NCBI RefSeq assembly: GCF_003997495.1
Contig: NZ_RZRU01000001.1
Coordinates: 1-64,000, forward strand
Direction of reading: 5' to 3'
DNA: 64,000 bases
From: Mesorhizobium sp. M7A.F.Ca.US.008.03.1.1
GTDB taxonomy: Bacteria; Pseudomonadota; Alphaproteobacteria; Rhizobiales; Rhizobiaceae
The notes under the pieces are model-generated. The model did no database searches, had not been told where the DNA came from, and saw only the letters and a program-made list of their open reading frames with translations. Of the stretch, positions 20,220 to 27,796 are shown in pieces. The translations under genes were made by a program, and so were the position numbers. Numbering within the stretch: the stretch's first letter is position 1; each line of letters opens with the position of its first letter.

Positions 20220-20249
20220 GTGCACTGCAACAAAGATATTGCAATGCAC
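20220..20249. promoter_or_regulatory. Candidate PhaR operator upstream of the phasin
   Basis: GTGCACTGCAA (20220-20230) and TTGCAATGCAC (20239-20249) form an inverted repeat matching at 10 of 11 positions, with an 8-bp spacer. PhaR, the PHB-responsive repressor of phasin genes in alphaproteobacteria and beta-proteobacteria, binds TGCA-rich sites of this kind. The site is 80-110 bp upstream of the phasin start, inside the expected promoter. Confidence 0.6.
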
Positions 20250-20328
20250 AAAATTTGCCTTTATATTGCCATCATACATGAACGAGACGGCTTTCTGTCA
20301 AAGCCGCTGCCGCTGAAAAGGATGGAAA

Positions 20329-20787
20329 ATGTCCAGGACCAAGACCGCCGAGACGATCGAAAACGTTGAATTCCCGAGCTTCGACGCTTCCAAGGCCACT
20401 GACCAGATCCGCGCTTTCGCCGAAAAGGGCGTTGAGCAGTCGAAAGAGGCCTATGCCAAGCTGAAGACCGGCGCCGAGGAGACCCAGAAGGCTCTGGAGT
20501 CGACCTACGAGACCGCCAAGTCCGTTTCCAGCGACCTGTCGCTCAAGACCATCTCCGCTTTGCGTGCCAATGCCGAGGCCGGTTTTTCCCACCTCGAAGC
20601 CCTGATCGGCGCCAAGTCGCTGTCGGAAGTCGTCGAGTTGCAGACCGCCTTCCTGCGCAAGCGCGTCGAATCGACCGTCGAGCAGGCCAAGGACTTCCAG
20701 GCCGTTGCCTCCAAGGCGGCCGAGGACGTCTCCAAGCCGATCAAGACCGCCTTCGAGAAGGCGATGAAGGAAATCAAGGTTGCCTAA
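20329..20787 (+). CDS. Phasin family protein (PHB granule-associated)
   Basis: This 152-residue, almost wholly helical protein has the phasin pattern. The N-terminal segment is polar, then FDASKATDQIRAFAEKGVEQ and LKTISALRANAEAGFSHLEA form amphipathic helices, and the C-terminal region is KP-rich (EDVSKPIKTAFEKAMKEIK). Phasins coat polyhydroxybutyrate granules and control their size and number. The ATG follows an AAGGATGG ribosome-binding site. The candidate PhaR operator upstream supports the assignment. Acetoacetyl-CoA synthetase 4.4 kb away belongs to the same PHB/acetoacetate metabolism. Confidence 0.9.
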   Translation: MSRTKTAETIENVEFPSFDASKATDQIRAFAEKGVEQSKEAYAKLKTGAEETQKALESTYETAKSVSSDLSLKTISALRANAEAGFSHLEALIGAKSLSEVVELQTAFLRKRVESTVEQAKDFQAVASKAAEDVSKPIKTAFEKAMKEIKVA

Positions 20788-20793
20788 CATTTG

Positions 20794-20847
20794 CGCATGA
20801 TCTGAAGATGCAACAAAAGGTCGCATTTTCCTAAAAACGATCATGTG
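20794..20847. repeat. Degenerate rhizobial palindromic repeat (GCATGATC...GATCATG)
   Basis: GCATGATC near 20795 and GATCATG at 20839-20845 form the ends of an inverted repeat with an A/T-rich centre. The end sequence GCATGATC is typical of palindromic mosaic elements common in rhizobial intergenic regions. The inner stem is poor, so this copy looks decayed. It lies directly between the phasin stop and the sRNA promoter region. Confidence 0.4.
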
Positions 20848-20859
20848 TATGATGGCAGC

Positions 20860-20981
20860 CATCAAGAAATGCCCGGTGAGTAGAACCTCCTCCCTCTGCT
20901 CTCCGGGGTGACCAGCCAGCACCTCCTCCCGCTGGCTCGTAACAGGAAAAGGCCGGCACCTCCTCCCGCCGGCCTTTTTCT
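20860..20981 (+). ncRNA. sRNA with three CCTCCTCCC hairpin loops (cuckoo/CcsR type)
   Basis: Three consecutive hairpins each expose an ACCTCCTCCC loop. Hairpin 1 (20872-20907) pairs CCCGG, GAG and AGA with TCT, CTC and CCGGG. Hairpin 2 (20914-20937) is AGCCAGC/GCTGGCT. Hairpin 3 (20951-20974) is GGCCGGC/GCCGGCC and runs into TTTTT as the terminator. This is the signature of the alphaproteobacterial cuckoo (CcsR) sRNAs, whose loops resemble the anti-Shine-Dalgarno sequence and are thought to bind proteins or ribosome-binding sites under stress. TATGAT at 20848-20853 is a possible -10 element, giving the 5' end used here; that end is an estimate. Confidence 0.85.
20947..20981 (+). terminator. 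Terminator hairpin of the CCTCCTCCC sRNA
   Basis: AAAAGGCCGGC pairs with GCCGGCCTTTT around ACCTCCTCCC, followed by a T-rich tail. The hairpin serves both as the third motif-bearing stem and as the Rho-independent terminator. Confidence 0.9.
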
Positions 20982-21157
20982 TTGTCCGTCGCCCGGTCCT
21001 TGCCTGCGCTCTTGCTGGGCAAATGCCGCGCCGATGTGGGGAAGTGCCCTTTGCTTTCCAAAAGCCTTGAATTAGAATCCATAAGCCCGTAAGGACGCAT
21101 CGCCGAACGACAGAGCGGTCGGGACGAGCTTTCTGTTTCGATCCGCTCAGGCAACGT

Positions 21158-21234
21158 GCCGTTGTAGCTCAGATGGTTAGAGCGCCGGATTGTGGATCCG
21201 GAGGTCGCTGGTTCGATCCCAGCCAACGGTACCA
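21158..21234 (+). tRNA. tRNA-His (anticodon GTG)
   Basis: The 77-nt cloverleaf is complete, with acceptor GCCGTTG/CAACGGT, D-arm AGCTCAGATGGTTAGAGC, anticodon arm CCGGA-TTGTGGA-TCCGG with anticodon GTG at 21192-21194, T-arm GCTGG-TTCGATC-CCAGC, and encoded CCA at 21232-21234. The acceptor has no G-1: the first pair is G1:U72 and the discriminator is A73. That is the derived tRNA-His identity known from many alphaproteobacteria, whose HisRS recognises it. The 3' end abuts a decayed gene fragment. Confidence 0.97.
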
Positions 21235-21237
21235 TAA

Positions 21238-21435
21238 ATAGAAATCATGGATGATGGCACCCGTCTTTGCGCACGCCTCGCGCGCGGATGCCTGCTTCGT
21301 GCGGGAGCAGGTCGGCAAGGTCGAGGATCGGACAGTATTTCCGGCCAACAGGATCAGACTGCAGCCGGGATATGTCTCAACCAGCCGCATGGCCGTCGCC
21401 AGGCCGACGATGCCGCCGCCGATGACGCAATAGTA
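21238..21435 (-). pseudogene. lhgO: Fossil of L-2-hydroxyglutarate oxidase (internally deleted)
   Basis: Read on the minus strand, the start encodes YYCVIGGGIVGLATAM followed by RLVETYPGCSLILL, the FAD-binding N-terminus of the LhgO family. About 30 codons in, a different frame gives DLADLLPHEAGIRARGVRKD, and a further 1-nt shift gives IHDFYL, which together match the C-terminal part of the same family. The intervening ~330 codons are missing. What remains is therefore a deleted, frameshifted remnant. It ends within a few bases of the tRNA-His 3' end, suggesting past recombination there. Identification is by recalled family sequence. Confidence 0.7.
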
Positions 21436-21667
21436 GGCGCACGGCTTGCACAGTCGCCAGCCTTTTGGCCGGCAGTTTCAGAACTCATTGTCCAGAGGGG
21501 CTTCCAGGCCCGCGATCTGTCGCCGTCGTTCCTGGCAAGCAGTAGCTGACGATCAATCTCCTCGCGTGGTATCGACATTCCACGGCGGCCAGATATCGCT
21601 GCCCCGATATCGCTCCCAAGTGCGTAGACCGGACGCCGCCACGGCATACCGAGAAGGATAGTGCTCT
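21436..21667. other. Non-coding stretch between the lhgO fossil and the frameshifted oxidoreductase
   Basis: I see no protein similarity, RNA structure or repeat here. Short open frames on the minus strand (for example one beginning MSKSTILLGMPWRR) do not resemble a known family. Given the damaged genes on both sides, this is probably decayed DNA. Confidence 0.4.
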
Positions 21668-23013
21668 TTGACAATCTTCCCCTTCACTGAGGCGACCCCG
21701 ATCCAGTTCCAACAGCCCCTGCCGAAGACGTCGGACGTCGTGATCATCGGCGGCGGGGTCATTGGCGTGACCACGGCACTCTTCCTAGCGCGACGGAACA
21801 TCTCGGTGACGCTGCTGGAAAAGGGCCGCATCGCCGCCGAGCAATCCTCGCGCAATTGGGGCTGGATCCGGCAGCAGGGCCGCGATGCCGACGAACTGCC
21901 GATCGTCATCGAAGCGCAGCGCCTCTGGCGGCAACTGGCCGAGGAATGTGGCGAGGACATAGGACTGAAGCAGACGGGCGTTACCTATCTTGCGCGAACA
22001 GACAAGGAGATGGCCGGTTTCGCGAAATTCCTGAAGATCGCCCAGGCTCATGGCGTCGACACGCGTCTCCTCGACCAAGGTGAGTTGGCAAGCCTGATCC
22101 CGGCCATGGCGCTACCGTTCAAAGGCGCAATGACCACCCCATCGGACATGCGCGCCGAGCCTTGGGTCGCCGTGCCCGCGCTTGCCCGCCTGGCGGCCCG
22201 CGAAGGCGTGACGATCATCGAGGATTGCGCGGCACGTATGCTCGACATCTCAGCGGGACGCATCAGTGGCGTCTGGACCGAGAAAGGGCTCATCGCGACC
22301 TCGAGCGTCCTCGTCGCCAGCGGCGCGTGGACGTCGCTCTTCCTGCGCGCCCACGGCATATCGATTCCGCAGCTCAGCGTCAGGGCGACCGTCGCTGCGA
22401 CAGCGCCGATGACGGAAATCCACGCCGGTGCCGCCGCGGACGAACGCATCCTTTCCGGCGCAGGCAGGATGGCGGGTACACGCTCGCATCGGGAGGCAGC
22501 AACCAACTCTACATAGGGCCGGACGCTTTTCGCCATGCAGGCAAATATGCCAGCGCCCTGATGGCCAATCCCTTCGGCACACGCTACCTGCCGGCCGCTC
22601 CGCGAGGCTACCCGGACAGCTGGTCGACCCCGCGCAGATGGAACGCGGATGAAGAAAGCCCTTTCGAACGGATGCGCGTCCTCAATCCAGCTCCCGAGAC
22701 GTCGGCGCTCCGCGCCATCGACCGCGGGTTCAGGGAGCTTTTCCCTCAGTTCGCGACTGTACCGCTCAAGGCGAGCTGGGCGGGCATGATCGATGCGATG
22801 CCTGATGTCGTGCCCATCGTCGATCGCGCCGCTGCGATCCCAGGCCTCGTTGTCGCGACCGGGATGAGTGGCCATGGCTTCGGCATAGGACCCGGAATGG
22901 GCCGCATCCTGTCCGATTTGATCCAGGGCAACGAGACCGGGCACAATCTCCACAGGTTCCGTCAATCCCGTTTCAGCGACGGCAGCCCGATCCGATTGGG
23001 ACCATCGCTGTAA
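21668..23013 (+). pseudogene. FAD-dependent oxidoreductase (DadA/glycine-oxidase-like), frameshifted
   Basis: The first part, from a TTG at 21668, has the FAD-binding Rossmann motif VVIIGGGVIGVTTALFLARR and NWGWIRQQGRDADE, typical of DadA-like D-amino-acid or N-methyl-amino-acid oxidases. Near 22452 the frame breaks. The downstream sequence continues the same protein in another frame from FRRRQDGGYTL through GMSGHGFGIGPGMGR to a stop at 23013. A single missing base would restore a protein of about 447 residues. It is therefore a recent pseudogene, or a sequencing error. It lies in the damaged segment after tRNA-His. Confidence 0.8.
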
Positions 23014-23070
23014 GCATTTCTGCCGCCCGTCAGCCCATCCGCTCTGGCCTTGAAGAACCGGACGAGGGGT

Positions 23071-24339
23071 TCAGGTGCCGCATGCCCGGGCGTAGACCTC
23101 GATGCTTCGCTGGACGTGATCGATCGCGATCTCCTCGCCGTCGCAGGCGCGGTCGGCCCAAGCGAGCGCCGAAGGCAGGTGCTGGAGAAACAGCGTCACC
23201 GGCACCTTGCGGCCCTTCAGCGTATCGAAGAGCCGGTCGCAGGCGGCGCGGGCTTGCGGGGTCGCCCAATAATATCGGATGCGATCGGAATAGGAGTAGT
23301 GGCGCAGCGTCCGCTTGTCGGCATCGCTGCCGTGATAGTGGCTTGCCCAGTTCCTGGGGGCATCGAGCATCAACTCTTCCATGGCGTGGTAAAGCGGCCG
23401 CTCGCCATAAAAGGGCACCAGGTCGGAAGCGATCAGGTCGAGCGCGTACAGCGCCTCACGCAGTTTGAAGGTCAGCTCTGGGCCGACCTTGAGGATGGCG
23501 AAGCCGTCCTCGACGAGTTCACGCAGCGGCCTCTCGCCCTGATAGTCTGTCGAATGGGCTTCGAAAACGAGCGATGGCAATCCGTTTAGAGTTGCCGCCA
23601 GATCGCGTGCCTTGGTCCGATCGTAGAAAATTACATTCTGGTTGCCGAACTCCACGCCCGGCTGCACGACAAGGCCGATGACGCGGTAAAACGCGCTTTC
23701 AAGCCCGGCTGTGTGGAATGCTTGGGCGTGAATGGCATGTGTCTGGCTAGCGGCCTCCGGACTGGTCGGGATGATCGCATCCAATGCGTGATCGGCGCCG
23801 CCGGGCGGCGGCACTTCCGTCCCGATGATGTAGACCGGGCTTGCCCCGCCGCTCTGCGCTGCCGCCTGTTCCGCGACGCCCGCCAGCCTGGCCGCACGCT
23901 CGGCCACCGTGCGGTCGTCGAGCGCCGCCGGCTCACCCGCGCAGCCCATAGAAGCATCGAGGTGGATCTTGCGGAAGCCGGCGCGGACATAAGCATCGAC
24001 CATGGTCCCGGCCTGCGCCATCGCCTCCTCGGCAGGCCGGTCTTTCCAGGGGTTGGGGCCGAGATGATCCCCGCCAAGCACGATCAGCTCCTTTGGACAA
24101 CGCTCGGCCGCCGCGAGCGCATCCACCATCGCCGCGAAATCGGCCGGCGTCATGCCCGTATAACCGCCCAGATGATTGACCTGATTGCACGTCGCCTCGA
24201 TCAGGACGGTGGTGCCGGTGTCCCGGCCGTGGCGCAGTGCGGCTTTCAGCACCAACGGGTGCGCTGAACACACCGAGGCCACCCCGAGCTTCTTGCCTTT
24301 CCTCTGCAGGGAAGGCAAATCTTCGATCGCCACGCGCAT
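23071..24339 (-). CDS. GatZ/KbaZ-like protein (tagatose-1,6-bisphosphate aldolase class II accessory subunit family)
   Basis: The 422-residue TIM-barrel protein matches GatZ/KbaZ, with the motifs VCSAHPLVLKAAL, IEATCNQVNHLGGYTGMTP, GGDHLGPNPWK and EAHSTDYQ. In enterobacteria this subunit stabilises the catalytic GatY/KbaY aldolase, which cleaves tagatose-1,6-bisphosphate to glyceraldehyde-3-phosphate and dihydroxyacetone phosphate. No GatY/KbaY gene is in the window, so this protein may act alone, with a distant partner, or with the BtpA-family protein nearby. Its ATG overlaps the kinase stop codon by one base (TGATG), so the two are translationally coupled. Confidence 0.88.
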   Translation of the reverse strand: MRVAIEDLPSLQRKGKKLGVASVCSAHPLVLKAALRHGRDTGTTVLIEATCNQVNHLGGYTGMTPADFAAMVDALAAAERCPKELIVLGGDHLGPNPWKDRPAEEAMAQAGTMVDAYVRAGFRKIHLDASMGCAGEPAALDDRTVAERAARLAGVAEQAAAQSGGASPVYIIGTEVPPPGGADHALDAIIPTSPEAASQTHAIHAQAFHTAGLESAFYRVIGLVVQPGVEFGNQNVIFYDRTKARDLAATLNGLPSLVFEAHSTDYQGERPLRELVEDGFAILKVGPELTFKLREALYALDLIASDLVPFYGERPLYHAMEELMLDAPRNWASHYHGSDADKRTLRHYSYSDRIRYYWATPQARAACDRLFDTLKGRKVPVTLFLQHLPSALAWADRACDGEEIAIDHVQRSIEVYARACGT

Positions 24340-25328
24340 CAGCTTCTTCCCGCCGTTCTTGCCATGAAATCTTCCAGTTCGGCGCGCGTGCCGGCTCCCT
24401 CCATGGGGCCGAGGCGTGTGACGTTGCGCGCCCCCGCCGCATTGGCGAATTCAAGCGAAGTCTGCAGCGGCATGCCAAGCCGCCGGCATGCGACATAGGC
24501 TCCCCCGAAACAGTCGCCGGCACCGGTGGGGTCCGTTTCCTCGACGATGAGGCCGGGACAATCGGCGCTGGCGCCCGCGCTTTGACGGGCTGACGCGCCA
24601 TGTTCACCACGCTTCACGGCGATCTCCTTGACCCCTCGTTTGAACAGCGCCTCGATTGCGCGTTCCTCGCCATCCAGGCCGGCGGCCAGGAACAATTCAT
24701 TGCCCGACGGCAGCAGCAGCTCTGCTTCGTCCACCAGACCGGCGAATTTCTCCTCGGTCTGGCCGTGCGCCAGCAATTCCTTGCGCAGGTTCGGATCGAG
24801 CGACATCGTGCCGCCGCGCGCCTTGATCAAGGGGATCGCGCGCTCGGTAATCGCCCAGGCGGCGGGGCTTGCGAACACCGTTCCCATGACGTGGATATGC
24901 CCGCAACGCGCGATCAGCGCCTCGACCTGTGGGGTCCATTCCAGCCGAGCGGCGGCGGATTTGGCGATGTTGTAGACGAAATCGCGACTTCCGTCCGTAC
25001 GGTAGCGAACAAAGGCGCTGCCGGTCGGATAATCCGCGGAAACAGCGATGGCGGAAGTGTCTACGCCGTCTCGCTTCAGGCGCTCCATGTTGACGACGCC
25101 GAAATCGTCGTCGCCCACCACGCCCACCATCGCCGCCGCTCCGCCCATACGCGCGCATTGATCGATGAAGATGGCGGGCGCGCCGCTAGGAAAGGGACCA
25201 ATGAGGTCGATAGCTTCCCGGAAGCCGATGCCTGTCTGCCTCGCGACGATCTCTACCAGGATTTCTCCAATCGTCACGGTTGGTCCGAGTGAGTCCGGTG
25301 CAAGCGTTTGGCTGAGGTCGTTCATCAA
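24339..25328 (-). CDS. PfkB family carbohydrate kinase
   Basis: The 329-residue ribokinase-family protein has the N-terminal VTIGEILVEIVARQTG segment and the C-terminal PfkB signature EETDPTGAGDCFGGAYV, in which the Asp is the catalytic base and GAGD forms the anion hole. It phosphorylates a sugar or sugar phosphate with ATP. Because it is coupled to a GatZ/KbaZ-like gene, phosphorylation of a ketohexose-phosphate to the bisphosphate is plausible. The gene precedes GatZ/KbaZ with a 1-base stop/start overlap. A 158-bp gap with no recognised feature separates it from the HAD gene upstream. Confidence 0.9.
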   Translation of the reverse strand: MMNDLSQTLAPDSLGPTVTIGEILVEIVARQTGIGFREAIDLIGPFPSGAPAIFIDQCARMGGAAAMVGVVGDDDFGVVNMERLKRDGVDTSAIAVSADYPTGSAFVRYRTDGSRDFVYNIAKSAAARLEWTPQVEALIARCGHIHVMGTVFASPAAWAITERAIPLIKARGGTMSLDPNLRKELLAHGQTEEKFAGLVDEAELLLPSGNELFLAAGLDGEERAIEALFKRGVKEIAVKRGEHGASARQSAGASADCPGLIVEETDPTGAGDCFGGAYVACRRLGMPLQTSLEFANAAGARNVTRLGPMEGAGTRAELEDFMARTAGRS

Positions 25329-25486
25329 GCGTCCAATCCTGGGTGTGGTGTCGTTTGCGGTTTCACGACGCCGAGGCGCAAGGGGATTCTTACCGGATCG
25401 ATGCGAATCGACCAGACGCCATCACGCCACGATCCTCTACCGGCATGGCCAAGCGCACACTTGGGAGGTCGCGTCGCGCCAAACCC

Positions 25487-26116
25487 TCAGCCGGGAAACA
25501 GATCCAGGATCGACGACAGACGGTTGGTACTGAGATCGACGTCGCCGAGCAGGCCGCCGCTGGGGAGATAGCCAACCACGAACAGACCGGCGGCTCGTGC
25601 GGCCTTAGTACCGGTGCGGCTGTCTTCCACGGCCACTACGGACCCTGGAGCTATGGCGAGCTGCCGGCAGGCCTCGCGATAGGGCGTTGGGTCGGGTTTG
25701 CCGACCGAAACATCGTCGAGGCTGATTGTGAGACTCATATGGTCGAGCACGCCGAGCGCAGCGAGATTGGCATTGACGACTTGCCGGCCTGAATTTGACA
25801 CGCAGACCTGCGGGACGCCGCGGTCAGCCAGGGTCCGGATCGTGTCGACCGCCTCAGGGATCGGCACGGCGTCCGCCCGGTTGGCGACGTAGTGGGCATT
25901 GATGGCGGCGAGCCACTTCGCCTGGTCGAGCCCGACTGGGAGGCGCGGACGCAGCATTGTCCAGACGTCGCCCATATGGATGCCGCGAAAGGCCTGGTCG
26001 GGCAGGTCGTCAAGATCGACGTTCCAGTTGCGGCAGCCGGCGAGGAGAGATTGATGATGCAACGGCTCGCTGTCGATCAACGTTCCGTCGATGTCCCAGG
26101 CGACGGCGCGATACAT
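25487..26116 (-). CDS. HAD family phosphatase (beta-phosphoglucomutase-like)
   Basis: The 209-residue protein starts with the HAD motif AWDIDGTLIDSEP, then has VCVSNSGR (motif II) and VGKPDPTPYR (motif III), and ends the active site with VAVEDSRTGTKAA (motif IV). These belong to the subfamily I that includes beta-phosphoglucomutase and sugar-phosphate phosphatases. It probably dephosphorylates a sugar phosphate of this pathway. The long upstream open frame is not protein-like; the ATG at 26116 overlaps the stop of the FGGY kinase by one base, showing coupling. Confidence 0.88.
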   Translation of the reverse strand: MYRAVAWDIDGTLIDSEPLHHQSLLAGCRNWNVDLDDLPDQAFRGIHMGDVWTMLRPRLPVGLDQAKWLAAINAHYVANRADAVPIPEAVDTIRTLADRGVPQVCVSNSGRQVVNANLAALGVLDHMSLTISLDDVSVGKPDPTPYREACRQLAIAPGSVVAVEDSRTGTKAARAAGLFVVGYLPSGGLLGDVDLSTNRLSSILDLFPG

Positions 26117-27636
26117 CACGATGACGATCCCGCTTTGGTTGCGCCAGGAGCCGACAGGCGCCCATAAAGATCGCGATAGCGGCGATAGCCGTCGCGGTAG
26201 ATATCGGCCTTGCGGGGGTCGGGATCCAGGCGGTCGGCGAAGCTGACGAAACCGGAAACGCCCGACCAGTCGTCGGTCAGGCCGACGCCGATCGCCGCCG
26301 TCCAGGCAGCGCCGATGCAAGAGCCGGGGTGCCCGGTCAGGCGTTGGACCGGCTTTTGCAAGACATCCGCGACAATCTGCATCCACACCTTGCTGCTTGA
26401 GCCGCCGTCGGAGGCGAGATAGCGCTCGGTCCGGTGGCCCATGTCGTTGAGCACCTCGACATGATGCGCGATGGCAAAGGCATAGGCCTCGAGCAAAGCG
26501 CGCCAGACATGGCCGATATCGTGCGACAGCGTCAGCCCATCGATCACGCCACGGGCCGCAGGATCATGGATCGGCGTCTTCTCGCCGAGGAAATAGGGCA
26601 GGATGATGAGGCCGTCGGCACCGGCGGGGCGCTCTGCCGCCAGCGCATCGAGCCGCTGGTGTACCGAAATACCCTCGGCCTGTGCCGCGGCCGTCTCGCC
26701 GCCGGCGAAATTGCGTACGAACCAGTTGAGGCCCGAGCCGCCGGTCGACATGCAGCCATTGGGCATGAACAGGCCCGGCACCAGATGATAATCGAGATAC
26801 ATGCGCGGATCGGGCTTGATCTGATCGGTAGCGATCAGGATATCGACCGAGCCGCCGAATTTCAGGAGGACGTCGCCTGGCTTGGCGACGCCGGCGCCGA
26901 GCGCGGAGGCGATCATGTCGGCCGCACCACCGACGACAGGTGTTCCCGCCATCAGGCCGGTCTCATCCGCGGCCTTCGCCGAGACGGAACCGAGGATCTC
27001 ATGCGAGGCGATTTTTCGGGGCACGACCGAGCGCGGTATGTGCGCGAGCGCCACCAGATCGTCGTCGATCCGGTGCGTCGAAACATCGACGAAGCCGGCT
27101 TCCAGCGCCCAGTTCTGCTCGACCGCACGTTCGCCGGTGAGGCGCCAGTTGATGTAATCATAGGAGCCGAAAACGGTGGCGATGCGGCTGAACACCTTCG
27201 GCTCGTGACGTTCTATCCAGCGCAGCTTTGCGGTGACGAGCTGTTGGTTGATCCCGTTGCCGGCCTTGGCGATGAAAGCCGTCTCATCGCATTCGGTCCG
27301 CAGTTCGGCCACTTCGGCGCCACAGCGGCCGTCGCTCTGCTGGATGCTCGGCCGCAGCACCTCGCCCTGGTCGTCCAGAAGAACGACCGCCGGCAGCATG
27401 CCGGTGGTGCCGACCGCCACGATCTCCTCGGCCTTGATGCCGCTGGTCCTGAGCAACTCCTGCACGATGTCGCGGACATTGGTCCACCATTGCGCGGGAT
27501 CTTCCTCGGCCCAGCCCGCATGCTCGGAATGCAGCGTGACGGGGCGCGAGGCGAGGCCCTGCACCTGATCCGGAAGCCGGATCAGAATGCCGATCGTCGA
27601 GGTAGTGCCGATATCGAGACCGAGAACGAACGCCAT
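26116..27636 (-). CDS. FGGY family carbohydrate kinase (xylulokinase-like)
   Basis: The 506-residue kinase has the N-terminal phosphate-binding motif VLGLDIGTTSTIGILI, the AGWAEEDPAQWW segment of FGGY kinases, and the C-terminal ASDGGSSSKVWMQIVADVL signature that binds ATP. It would phosphorylate an imported or oxidised sugar at a terminal hydroxyl. It is the first of a coupled pair with the HAD phosphatase. Together with PfkB it gives two successive kinases, as expected for a ketose-bisphosphate route. The exact sugar cannot be told from sequence. Confidence 0.9.
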   Translation of the reverse strand: MAFVLGLDIGTTSTIGILIRLPDQVQGLASRPVTLHSEHAGWAEEDPAQWWTNVRDIVQELLRTSGIKAEEIVAVGTTGMLPAVVLLDDQGEVLRPSIQQSDGRCGAEVAELRTECDETAFIAKAGNGINQQLVTAKLRWIERHEPKVFSRIATVFGSYDYINWRLTGERAVEQNWALEAGFVDVSTHRIDDDLVALAHIPRSVVPRKIASHEILGSVSAKAADETGLMAGTPVVGGAADMIASALGAGVAKPGDVLLKFGGSVDILIATDQIKPDPRMYLDYHLVPGLFMPNGCMSTGGSGLNWFVRNFAGGETAAAQAEGISVHQRLDALAAERPAGADGLIILPYFLGEKTPIHDPAARGVIDGLTLSHDIGHVWRALLEAYAFAIAHHVEVLNDMGHRTERYLASDGGSSSKVWMQIVADVLQKPVQRLTGHPGSCIGAAWTAAIGVGLTDDWSGVSGFVSFADRLDPDPRKADIYRDGYRRYRDLYGRLSAPGATKAGSSS

Positions 27637-27796
27637 GTCGAATCCGTTGAAGTGCTGGGAAGGGCAGGCGGGCGAACCTGTCTGCCTCGTTGTGTCCCGC
27701 TGCTCGATACCAGTCGATCATTCCGGACCGGACCGCAACGATCGATATGATCACCGCGAGCCGGCGCGGTGGCCGGCATCGCCGTGGAAGCCGTCC

